This document shows positions 1-6,559 of a stretch of 8,234 nucleotides of DNA, piece after piece. The notes beneath the pieces were generated by a model. That model was not told the DNA's origin and did not search any database. It saw nothing but the letters and a program-made list of their open reading frames with translations. Every line of letters begins with the position of its first letter. The stretch's first letter is position 1. The position numbers and the translations under genes were made by a program. Source of the DNA: Acidobacteriota bacterium (GTDB taxonomy: Bacteria; Acidobacteriota; Vicinamibacteria; Vicinamibacterales; JAFNAJ01); contig JAFNAJ010000112.1 in NCBI GenBank assembly GCA_017860085.1, positions 1 through 8,234 of the forward strand, in the 5' to 3' direction.

Positions 1-929
1 CGCGCGGACAGCACCAGTGTCTTCTGCCCGTCGAACTTGCACAGCCGCGAGAACAGCACCGTGCGGATCGGAACGTTGATGCCCACACCGAGGGTGTCGG
101 TGCCGCAGATGACCTTCAGCAGGCCGCGTTGGGCCAGTTGCTCGACCAGCACACGGTACTTGGGCAGCAGTCCCGCGTGGTGCACGGCGATGCCCTGCTT
201 CAACCACTTGCGGATGTTCGGGCCGTAAGGACTCGTGAAGCGGAAATCCTCGATCGCCTCGGCCACGGCGTTCTTCTCGTCGCGGCTGCACAGGTTGAGG
301 CTGGTGAAGGCCTGCGCGCTGTCCGCGGCGTCCTTTTGCGTGAAGTGCACGACGTAGACCGGCGCCTTGTTCTCCGCGACGAGCTTCTCGAGCGTCTGCG
401 GCAGCAGGATCTCGGAGTAGGCGTACTCGAGCGGCACATCATTCAGCCTGGTCAGGGCCTCCGCGAAGAACATCATCTCCCCCAGCGTTGCAGACATCAG
501 CAGAAAGCGCGTCCGCGGCAACGTTAGCAACGGCACCTGCCAGGCCACACCCCGATCTCGGTCGGCGTACCAGTGGAACTCGTCCATCACGACGTCGTCC
601 ACCGCCGCGCGGTCGCCCTCGCGCGGCCCCAGCTCACGGCACAGCGCCAGCCACTTCTCGTTGACGAGCGCCTTGATCGGGCAGGTGTAGACGGAGCGCC
701 GGCCCCGGGCCAGCGAGTCGAAGTGAAGGGCCGACGCCACGAGCGACTTCCCCGAGCCTGTGGGGGTGTTGAGGATGACGTTCTTTCCCTCGAGCAGCTC
801 GAGGATGGCTTCCTCCTGGGCGGGGTAGAGCGTCAGGCCGAGGCGCTCGACGTAGTCGAGGAAGCGACCGAGCAGGATGTCGCCATCGATCTCGCCTCGA
901 GGAATCAGGTCGTAGAGGGGAGCGGCCAT
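1..929 (-). CDS. Ski2-like DEAD/DEAH-box helicase (DUF3516 type), N-terminal part, with internal in-frame gap
   Basis: This is a superfamily II ATP-dependent helicase, probably acting on RNA in the cytoplasm. 309 residues are visible and the gene runs off the left edge. Visible motifs are I (TPTGSGKS, residues 55-62), Ia (TCPIKALVNEK, 82-92), II (DEFH, 116-119), III (SAT, 146-148), IV region (VYVVHFTQ, 191-198), and V (GTDTLGVGINVP, 276-287). Motif VI should lie just beyond the edge. The GRGLxLYPAQEEA-like opening and the HHAGLLPKYR block fit the DUF3516 helicases of about 800 residues, as I remember them. The ATG start lies 3 bp after the upstream oxidoreductase stop, so it is probably translated from the same mRNA. 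Oddity: motif Ia is followed by motif II after only about 23 residues (GP102 joins REGD103). The TGD and CTAEIL blocks normally lying between them are absent although the frame stays open. Helicase identity is sure; activity is doubtful. Confidence 0.9.
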   Translation of the reverse strand, partial: MAAPLYDLIPRGEIDGDILLGRFLDYVERLGLTLYPAQEEAILELLEGKNVILNTPTGSGKSLVASALHFDSLARGRRSVYTCPIKALVNEKWLALCRELGPREGDRAAVDDVVMDEFHWYADRDRGVAWQVPLLTLPRTRFLLMSATLGEMMFFAEALTRLNDVPLEYAYSEILLPQTLEKLVAENKAPVYVVHFTQKDAADSAQAFTSLNLCSRDEKNAVAEAIEDFRFTSPYGPNIRKWLKQGIAVHHAGLLPKYRVLVEQLAQRGLLKVICGTDTLGVGINVPIRTVLFSRLCKFDGQKTLVLSA

Positions 930-932
930 CAC

Positions 933-2162
933 TCACCCGAACACCGGAACGTCGACGGGCGCCCTGCCGATCACGGCCTGGTTGGCCAGGATGCCGATGA
1001 TGCTGGCCCGTGCGCCCTCCTCGGCGCTGCAGGCCACAGGCGCTCCGGTCGTCGCGCTCCTGACGAAGTCCTCCAGGGCGTAGTAGAGGGAGGGATGGGG
1101 CAGCCCGATGCCGGCCTTCAGGTCGCCCTGGGCGGCGAGTTGGGTGGCATTGGCGATCAGGACGATGCCTTCGCTGTTGAAGTGCTGCTGACGCGTTGCG
1201 TAGACCTCCCAGCCCTGCGTTGGCGCGTCGGGCTCCTTGAACAGCCACCCGTGCGTCCAGGCGAGGCGGATGGTGCCGTTGACGCCGTAGAAGGTCTCCG
1301 TCTGCGCGCCGTAGGAGTTCGCCAGCGTCGCGTGGTACTGGAGCGCGAGACCGTCGGCCCACCTGAGCTGCAGATCGATCGTGTCCGGAACGGTCCGCCC
1401 GTCCTTGTGATGGCGGATCTCGCCCCGTCCCTCGATGCGAACCGGGTAGGTGCCGCTGAACCAGTGCGCGACGTCGAGCTGCTGCGCGGCGACTTCTCCG
1501 GCAAGACCCGTTGACACATCAGGGTCGAGCCGCCAGTTGACCAGCCGCTCGAGGGAAGGATCGCTCGACGGGAATCTCCAGCTCGTCTTGCGGTGCGATC
1601 GCGCCTCGATCGACACCAGGTCGCGCAGTTCCGATCGAACGAGCGTCTGGGCGCGCTTGTAGGTCGGATTGGAGCGGCCCTGGAATCCAGCCTGACAGAC
1701 GGTCGTGGCGCGGGAGGCCGCCGCGGCAATGGCCCGGCAATCATCGACCGTCGACGCAAGCGGCGACTCGCAGTACACGTGACGCCCCGCGCCGAGCGCG
1801 TCGTCGACGATCGCGCGGTGCAGGTGTGTCGGCGTCGCCACGACGAGCGCTGCCACGTCAGGACGCTGGCCGAGCAGAGCGCGATGATCGGCAAACCCCT
1901 CTGCGCCCTTGACGCGGCCCAGCATCGCGTCGAGCCGGCCGGCCACCGTATCGCACACGGCACACAGCTCGACGCCTGCCATCTTCTGGAGCTCGGCAAC
2001 GATGGCGCGGCCCTGGCGGCCGGCGCCAATCAGGCCGACCTTGAGCGGCGGGGTCGGCACGGGTGAGGTGGCCCCAGCCAGGTCGGGAACCACCGCGTAT
2101 GCGGTCAAGGCACCCGCGGCCTGGATCATGAAGTCGCGTCGGCTCGGCTGTCCATCGCTCAT
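933..2162 (-). CDS. Gfo/Idh/MocA-family protein with Tat-like leader and altered active site
   Basis: This is a 409-residue Gfo/Idh/MocA-fold protein. The N-terminus has a twin-arginine leader (SRRDFM at 7-12, then an Ala-rich stretch to about 30), suggesting export. The Rossmann domain starts at KVGLIGAGRQG (41-51), with VVATPTHLH (107-115) as the usual sugar-oxidoreductase block. The C-terminal domain includes WRLDPDVSTGL and QLDVAHWF. The ATG was chosen because the Tat motif follows at once; its ATGA overlaps the ApbE stop by 4 bp. The frame stays open 100 codons further upstream, but that part is the shadow of ApbE. Oddity: the family's EKP motif reads ESP (S133), and the histidine expected in the (D/E)xxxH-QLD block is Q227. 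The usual catalytic Lys and His are therefore absent, and the protein may be non-catalytic or use different chemistry. The fold is sure; the function is unknown. Confidence 0.88.
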   Translation of the reverse strand: MSDGQPSRRDFMIQAAGALTAYAVVPDLAGATSPVPTPPLKVGLIGAGRQGRAIVAELQKMAGVELCAVCDTVAGRLDAMLGRVKGAEGFADHRALLGQRPDVAALVVATPTHLHRAIVDDALGAGRHVYCESPLASTVDDCRAIAAAASRATTVCQAGFQGRSNPTYKRAQTLVRSELRDLVSIEARSHRKTSWRFPSSDPSLERLVNWRLDPDVSTGLAGEVAAQQLDVAHWFSGTYPVRIEGRGEIRHHKDGRTVPDTIDLQLRWADGLALQYHATLANSYGAQTETFYGVNGTIRLAWTHGWLFKEPDAPTQGWEVYATRQQHFNSEGIVLIANATQLAAQGDLKAGIGLPHPSLYYALEDFVRSATTGAPVACSAEEGARASIIGILANQAVIGRAPVDVPVFG

Positions 2163-3070
2163 GTCGCATGTCCGTTCTCGAAGCGGGCCTGGTAGCCGGC
2201 CGGCAACGTGTCCGGGATCTGGCCCATCACCGCGAGGGCCGTGGCCCACGCATCCGCCAGTCGCGCCGAGGGCCCTGTGACGACCACGCGCGGCGCTCCG
2301 ACCGCCGAGGCTGCCGGCCCCCGAGCTCCTCCCACCCGGGGGTCGACGATGTGGCTGGCGCCGGAGGCGGAACGTTGGCTGTCGGTGTGGGAGATCGCCA
2401 TCGCCGAGTTGACGAGCGTCAGCACCCCCACATCCCAGTTGCCTGCCAGCGCCACCCGCCACCCGTCAGCGCCGGGCGGCGCGCCGATGGTGACCACGCT
2501 GCTCGTGCCTCCGTGCAGCAGTGCGCTCGTGACGCCGTGTGCAACGAGGACCGCCGCTGCGCAGTCGAGCGCGTGCCCCTTGCCGATCGCGCCGAGGTCG
2601 AGCGAAACGCCTGGCTTGGTGAATTTCACCGTCCAGCGCGTGCGGTCGAGCTCGATCGCATCGCTGGTGCTTCTCGCCGACCTCGGAGACGGCCGGGCTC
2701 GCATCCGCGTATCCGGGGACGGGATCCGCTGCGGCTCTGGCCCGGATTCCGCCGAGGTGGCCGAAGGCGCGAACCCCGAGGCCGTGACGAGCGGCGCGCA
2801 GGCGATGTCGAAGGCGCCGTTCGAGGCGCGCCACACGGAGAGCGCGTCATCGAAGAGCGCGAAGGTCTCCGCGTCGAGAGGCACTGCGCGGTGGTGTGCC
2901 TCGCGGTTCAGGTGCGACACCAGGCTGTCGGGCGCAAACCGGCTGAGCCGCCTGTGCCAGATGGCGATCTCCTCGAGGGCTGCCTCGCCGGCCGCCCTGA
3001 GATCGTGGCTTCGGCCCGCCGCGAGCGTCAGCTCGAAGCGGGTCCCCATGGCGGCGGTCGCGAGGAGCAC
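2159..3070 (-). CDS. apbE: ApbE-like FAD:protein FMN transferase
   Basis: ApbE proteins move FMN from FAD onto a Thr/Ser of target flavoproteins using Mg2+. This 303-residue protein has the family blocks in order: GTRFELTL (9-16), LSRFAPDSLVSHLN (42-55), SNGAFDIACAPL (83-94), VSLDLGAIGKGHALD (155-169), ALLHGGTSSVVTIG (183-196), HIVDPRVGG (240-248) and LADAWATALAVMG (271-283), with D273 in the usual metal site. Most ApbE proteins carry a lipoprotein or Sec signal; none is seen here, so a cytoplasmic location is inferred. The GTG start (8 bp after the previous stop) is the longest choice; ATG at residue 8 (3049) is possible. No Shine-Dalgarno is evident. Its stop overlaps the next start (ATGA). 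Oddity: residues 121-136 are Arg/Ser-rich and unlike the family, while another frame reads more like ApbE there. No target flavoprotein with an FMN-acceptor motif is visible nearby. Confidence 0.85.
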   Translation of the reverse strand: MLLATAAMGTRFELTLAAGRSHDLRAAGEAALEEIAIWHRRLSRFAPDSLVSHLNREAHHRAVPLDAETFALFDDALSVWRASNGAFDIACAPLVTASGFAPSATSAESGPEPQRIPSPDTRMRARPSPRSARSTSDAIELDRTRWTVKFTKPGVSLDLGAIGKGHALDCAAAVLVAHGVTSALLHGGTSSVVTIGAPPGADGWRVALAGNWDVGVLTLVNSAMAISHTDSQRSASGASHIVDPRVGGARGPAASAVGAPRVVVTGPSARLADAWATALAVMGQIPDTLPAGYQARFENGHAT

Positions 3071-3078
3071 GGGTGGGC

Positions 3079-4392
3079 TCAGAGCTTCCTGACCTTCTGG
3101 TTCCGCCTGTCGTAGGCGTACGCCTTACCCTCCCAGATGGAGCGGCTGGCGAGGTCGACGATCACCATCACCTTGGTGCCGAGCTCGATGTCGCTTGCCG
3201 GCTTCTGGCGCGAGCGGATGCACGAGAGCCAATCGAGCCTCAGGTTGTCCTGGTCGTCGCCCTCCGTGCTGGCGGGAATCTCCCGGGCGTCGATCTCGTC
3301 CGCGTAGAGGCGCTCGGGGCGCAGGGTCAGCGTGCGGCCGCCGACGTAGAGGTTCGCCTTGTGGCCGCGGATCACCTTCTCGATGCCGAGCTCGTTGCAC
3401 GTGGACCCGGCGACGACCATCGTGTGGCCGTCCTCGAACTCGATCGTGAGGTTGACCTGGTCGTGGTTTTCCATCTTCTTGTCCACATAGTGTCCGCCCG
3501 AGGCCACCACGCGGGCTGGCCATCCCAGGTTCATCGCCATGATGAGCGGCGTCATCTGGTGGACGAGCAGGTCGCCGATGATGCCGGTCGAGTATTTCCG
3601 GTAGCGGCGCCACCGGGCGTAGATCTCGGGGTTCCACGGCGCCTTGCCGAGCGGCCCGCACCAGGCCTTCCAGTCGAGGTTCACCCCGGGCTGCCACGCC
3701 GGGTCGATCGCGTAGTAGAGCCACTCGCCTTCCTTGGAGTTCCGGCAGTAGCTCGTCTGGCTCCAGACCGGCTTGCCGATGGCGCCTTCGGCGATCAGCG
3801 CCTGCGCGGCCTTGTAGCTGGGCGTCACCACGAACTGCGTGCCCACCTCGACGATCACGTCAGGGTTGGCACGCGCGATCTTCCGCAGGCGCAGGGCGTC
3901 TGCCAGGCCGAGCGTCATCGGCTTTTCGATGTAGACGTCCTTGCCCGCCAGGATGGCGTCCTCCGCCTGTCGGCCGTGCCAATGCTCCGGCGTCGCGATG
4001 ACCACGCCGTGCAGGTCCTTGCGCGCGAGCACCTGGCGATAGTCGCGGGTCGTCCCCACCTGGCCGCCCTGGGCCTCGTCGACCTTCTTGCTGGCCGCCG
4101 CCGCGCGCGGGTCGCAGACGTCGCAGAGCACGTCGATGCGCACGTCGGCCTTGCCCGCCTTGGCGAGCCTCAGGAAGGCGTCGCAATGCGCGGTGCCCAT
4201 TCCACCCGTCCCGATCACCCCGATCCGGATGGGGTCGTCGGCGCCGAGCGCGGCCCTCGGCGCGGACTGTGCCGCCGGCATCACGTCGTCTGACGACTCT
4301 TCGGCTGACGCCAGGCCGGCGGCGAGCGACGCGGCGGCCGCTGCGCCGACCGTCTGCTGGAGGAACCCGCGCCTGGTGGTGGACTCGCCCAC
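3079..4392 (-). CDS. Tat-exported Gfo/Idh/MocA-family sugar oxidoreductase
   Basis: This is an NAD(P)-type oxidoreductase of 437 residues, probably acting on a sugar or keto-sugar. A twin-arginine leader (TTRRGFLQQ, 5-13, then an Ala-rich core ending near ASA30) predicts export with cofactor bound, as in glucose-fructose oxidoreductase-type proteins. The Rossmann motif is IGVIGTGGMG (57-66). The catalytic EKP is intact (K157), and D274 and H278 in GIIGDLLVHQ supply the other usual active-site residues. The GTG start is favoured because an AAGGAAGG ribosome-binding site lies 5 nt upstream and the Tat motif follows directly. Translation could extend 45 codons upstream, but that is the shadow of the preceding gene. 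It begins 13 bp after the isomerase stop, so the two are co-transcribed. The family is certain; the substrate is unknown. Confidence 0.92.
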   Translation of the reverse strand: MGESTTRRGFLQQTVGAAAAASLAAGLASAEESSDDVMPAAQSAPRAALGADDPIRIGVIGTGGMGTAHCDAFLRLAKAGKADVRIDVLCDVCDPRAAAASKKVDEAQGGQVGTTRDYRQVLARKDLHGVVIATPEHWHGRQAEDAILAGKDVYIEKPMTLGLADALRLRKIARANPDVIVEVGTQFVVTPSYKAAQALIAEGAIGKPVWSQTSYCRNSKEGEWLYYAIDPAWQPGVNLDWKAWCGPLGKAPWNPEIYARWRRYRKYSTGIIGDLLVHQMTPLIMAMNLGWPARVVASGGHYVDKKMENHDQVNLTIEFEDGHTMVVAGSTCNELGIEKVIRGHKANLYVGGRTLTLRPERLYADEIDAREIPASTEGDDQDNLRLDWLSCIRSRQKPASDIELGTKVMVIVDLASRSIWEGKAYAYDRRNQKVRKL

Positions 4393-4397
4393 GGTGC

Positions 4398-4405
4398 CCT
4401 TCCTT
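4398..4405 (-). promoter_or_regulatory. Strong ribosome-binding site for the Tat-exported oxidoreductase
   Basis: On the minus strand AAGGAAGG follows the isomerase stop immediately and ends 5 nt before the GTG at 4392. This is the best Shine-Dalgarno of the leftward operon, and it decides the GTG start over upstream in-frame codons. Confidence 0.75.
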
Positions 4406-5308
4406 TCAGGCTGACAGTTCGCGTCGTACCCGCTCGAGCAGTCGCTTCGTCGCGGCGATGCCCTCGCGCTCGGGCAGCCGGCTGCCCTCGTACTCGATGC
4501 CGACCCACGAGCGGTAGCCCGCGTCACGGACGATTGTCAACAGACGCTGGTAGTCCGACATGGTCTCGTTACCCTGCGCGTCGAAGTCGTGTGACTTGGC
4601 GCTCACCGCCTTGGCAAACGGCATCAGCTCCCGCACACCCTGGTAGCGGTCGTACTCGTAGAAGTTGCCGAAGTCGGGCAGCGTGCCGCATCGCGGATGC
4701 GCCACCTTGCGCATCACGCCCACGAGCCAGTCGCCGTGCGACGAGAGGCCTCCATGGTTCTCGACGATGACGTTGATGGCCGCCTTGTCGGCAAACTCGC
4801 ACAACGAGCGGAGGCCGTCGGCGGCGAGCGCCTGTTGCTCGTCGAACGACCCTTCGCTGGCCGCGTTGACGCGGATGTGGGCGCACCCGAGCGCCTTGGC
4901 CGCCTCCACCCACTTGTAGTGGTTCTCCACGGCCTGTCGGCGCTTGGCGGCGTTGGGATCGCCGAGACTGCCCTCGCCGTCGCACATGATGAGATGTTGA
5001 TACACGCCTTCGCCGTGGGCCCGTCGGTTCATCTCGGCCAGGTACGCGGTGTCGGTGGCCTTGTCCTTGAAGAAGGAGTTGACGTACTCGACCGCCTCGA
5101 GCCCGAACTCCTGACGGGCCACCCGCGCAAAATCGAGGTGGTCGAGCTGGCCGGCGCCGATCGTCCTGTGCAACGACCATTCGGCCAGCGAGATTAGGAA
5201 CATCGGCTTCTGCTGCGGAGCCACCCGCCCCAGAAGTGAGGCGGGACGACCGAGCGTGAGCGCCGCTGCTGCACCCGACCCCGTGACCAGGAACTCTCGT
5301 CGTGTCAT
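4406..5308 (-). CDS. Tat-exported sugar phosphate isomerase/epimerase-family protein (TIM barrel)
   Basis: This is a 300-residue protein of the xylose isomerase-like TIM-barrel (AP_endonuc_2) family, whose members isomerise or epimerise sugars and keto-sugars using a divalent metal. The start is set at the ATG preceding MTRREFLVTGSG, a twin-arginine leader with an Ala-rich core to about residue 28. This implies work outside the cytoplasm, unusual for a 'sugar phosphate' enzyme, so a non-phosphorylated substrate is likelier. Candidate metal ligands are E183 (VIVENHGG), D212 (LPDFGN), H240 (AKSHDFD) and E272 or E274 (GIEYEG). A GGGGGA Shine-Dalgarno lies 6 nt before the ATG. It sits 35 bp after the cytoplasmic oxidoreductase and 13 bp before the exported one. 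The family is secure; the exact reaction is open (isomerase, epimerase or keto-sugar lyase/hydratase). Confidence 0.9.
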   Translation of the reverse strand: MTRREFLVTGSGAAAALTLGRPASLLGRVAPQQKPMFLISLAEWSLHRTIGAGQLDHLDFARVARQEFGLEAVEYVNSFFKDKATDTAYLAEMNRRAHGEGVYQHLIMCDGEGSLGDPNAAKRRQAVENHYKWVEAAKALGCAHIRVNAASEGSFDEQQALAADGLRSLCEFADKAAINVIVENHGGLSSHGDWLVGVMRKVAHPRCGTLPDFGNFYEYDRYQGVRELMPFAKAVSAKSHDFDAQGNETMSDYQRLLTIVRDAGYRSWVGIEYEGSRLPEREGIAATKRLLERVRRELSA

Positions 5309-5343
5309 GGACAGTCCCCCAGAATGTCGCCCGTCAGGGCCGG

Positions 5344-6477
5344 TCACGACCTCAGCAACGGCAGGCGCACGGGCCGGCCATCCCGCGCGGCCGAACGGTC
5401 GGCTGCAATGCAGAGTTCCATGGTCTTCTGCGCATCGAAGACGCTGAGGTGCGTCTCGCGATCCTCGAGCACGCACGCGACCAACTCGTCGATCTCGCCC
5501 TGGAACGGGTGGCTGCCGACGTCAGCCGTTCCCGGCATCTCGCACGCGATCCGGACGACGTCGGCGCCCGTCGGTGTCTTGTCCGGGTGGAATTGCACGT
5601 GTGCGATCGGGCACGCCGTCTGCAGTTGCTCGAGCGCGACCGATCGCTCGTTCCACAGCAGCAGGTTGTCGCGCAGGGTGGCCCGGTCGCCCATCAACTC
5701 GACACCAAACGTGTAGGGCATCATGAAGTCGGTCGAGCTGACGATTTGGCCGAGGGCCGCCTTGCCCCCGCGCCTGCCAGGCCGGTTCAACCTCACGTTG
5801 ACCACCATCGTGGTCGGATACTGGTAGCCCGTGGTCACCGTCTCGCCGTAGGCCGACACCTCGGCGGCTTCGAGACCCGAGCACCAGCGCAAGGCGTCCA
5901 CGGCGTGACAGCCCGCCGCCAGCAGGTGGCTCCGCCCGCTGCGGGTCGTGCGAGCCCAGCTCCAGCCGGAGTACCAGTCGGTGACCCGCGACAGATACTG
6001 GACGCGCGCGAACCGGATCTCCCCCAGCCAGCCGGCTTCCCGCAGCCATCGCGCCAGCCGGAGATACGGGTTGTAGTGGAGTTCGAACGACACAATGGTG
6101 CGCACACCGGAGCCCCGCACGGCGTCGCGGATGCGCGCCAGTTCGCGGAGATCGAGCCCCGTCGGCTTCTCCAGCAGGATGTGCTTTCCCGCCCGTGCCG
6201 CCGCCACTGCCTGGTCGGCGTGCAGATGGTTCGGAGACGCGATCGAGACGATGTCGATGTCGGGCGAGTCGAGCAGGTCACGGTAGTGGCGGGTGAAACG
6301 CGCTCGGGGGATACGCACACCCGCCCGGTCCAGGCGCTCGCGTGCCCGGGCCTCGTCTCGGCTGCACAGCAGCACGACCTCGGCGTGCGGATTGCGGACA
6401 AAGGCCTTCAGGTGCTCCGTGCCGCACCAGCCGATGCCGACCACGCCGACGCCCAGTTTCCTCGTCACGTCCCCCAA
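5344..6477 (-). CDS. Cytoplasmic Gfo/Idh/MocA-family oxidoreductase
   Basis: This is a 377-residue NAD(P)-dependent oxidoreductase, first gene of the leftward operon. It has no signal peptide, so it is cytoplasmic, unlike the two paralogues downstream. The Rossmann motif is VGVVGIGWCG (10-19). The IASPNHLH block (79-86), intact EKP (K104) and the GCHAVDALRW block with H191 give a complete active site. It could reduce or oxidise an inositol, a sugar or a keto-sugar released by the exported enzymes. The start is uncertain: TTG at 6477 gives the longest frame, and GTG at 6468 is an alternative. GGGGGA lies only 1 nt from that GTG, too close for a normal Shine-Dalgarno. A putative -10 box at 6487-6492 would leave almost no 5' leader, so leaderless initiation is possible. 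Confidence 0.9.
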   Translation of the reverse strand: MGDVTRKLGVGVVGIGWCGTEHLKAFVRNPHAEVVLLCSRDEARARERLDRAGVRIPRARFTRHYRDLLDSPDIDIVSIASPNHLHADQAVAAARAGKHILLEKPTGLDLRELARIRDAVRGSGVRTIVSFELHYNPYLRLARWLREAGWLGEIRFARVQYLSRVTDWYSGWSWARTTRSGRSHLLAAGCHAVDALRWCSGLEAAEVSAYGETVTTGYQYPTTMVVNVRLNRPGRRGGKAALGQIVSSTDFMMPYTFGVELMGDRATLRDNLLLWNERSVALEQLQTACPIAHVQFHPDKTPTGADVVRIACEMPGTADVGSHPFQGEIDELVACVLEDRETHLSVFDAQKTMELCIAADRSAARDGRPVRLPLLRS

Positions 6478-6486
6478 CGTCGCCGG

Positions 6487-6515
6487 ATTCTACCCTGCCT
6501 GTCTCGTTCTTGACA
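6487..6515 (-). promoter_or_regulatory. Putative sigma70-type promoter of the leftward operon
   Basis: Read on the minus strand, TAGAAT (6492-6487) is a good -10 hexamer. Seventeen bases upstream is TGTCAA (6515-6510), a poor -35 that is the exact reverse complement of the plus-strand TTGACA. The start point would be near 6480, just before the TTG/GTG start. This is motif reading only, in a phylum whose promoter consensus is poorly defined. Confidence 0.35.
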
Positions 6516-6537
6516 CCCTGCGCGCGCGGGTGATACC
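6510..6537 (+). promoter_or_regulatory. Putative sigma70-type promoter for the DUF1080 gene
   Basis: A perfect TTGACA (6510-6515) is followed after 16 bp by GATACC (6532-6537), which keeps the ATA core of a -10 box but is otherwise weak; TG precedes it. Transcription would start around 6544, 16 bp before the ATG. The spacer contains a GC-only near-palindrome, CCTGCGC/GCGCGGG (6517-6530), with one mismatch that could be an operator. Confidence 0.4.
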
Positions 6538-6559
6538 TACACGCGACACGGCATCCACC

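Noticed and set aside
573..1514. 313-codon plus-strand open frame over the helicase/oxidoreductase junction
   Set aside because: It is antisense to two genes with clear family motifs; its sequence is low-complexity Arg/Val/Asp-rich text typical of a GC-rich shadow frame.
2168..3115. Two long plus-strand open frames (315 and 294 codons) opposite apbE
   Set aside because: Both lie on the complement of ApbE, show no recognisable domain, and arise because stop codons are rare at high GC.
3073..4293. 406-codon plus-strand open frame opposite the exported oxidoreductase
   Set aside because: It is a mirror frame of a well-supported Gfo/Idh/MocA gene; no motif or ribosome-binding site.
5302..6513. 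403-codon plus-strand open frame opposite the cytoplasmic oxidoreductase
   Set aside because: It is antisense to a gene with intact GxGxxG and EKP motifs; composition is typical of a shadow.
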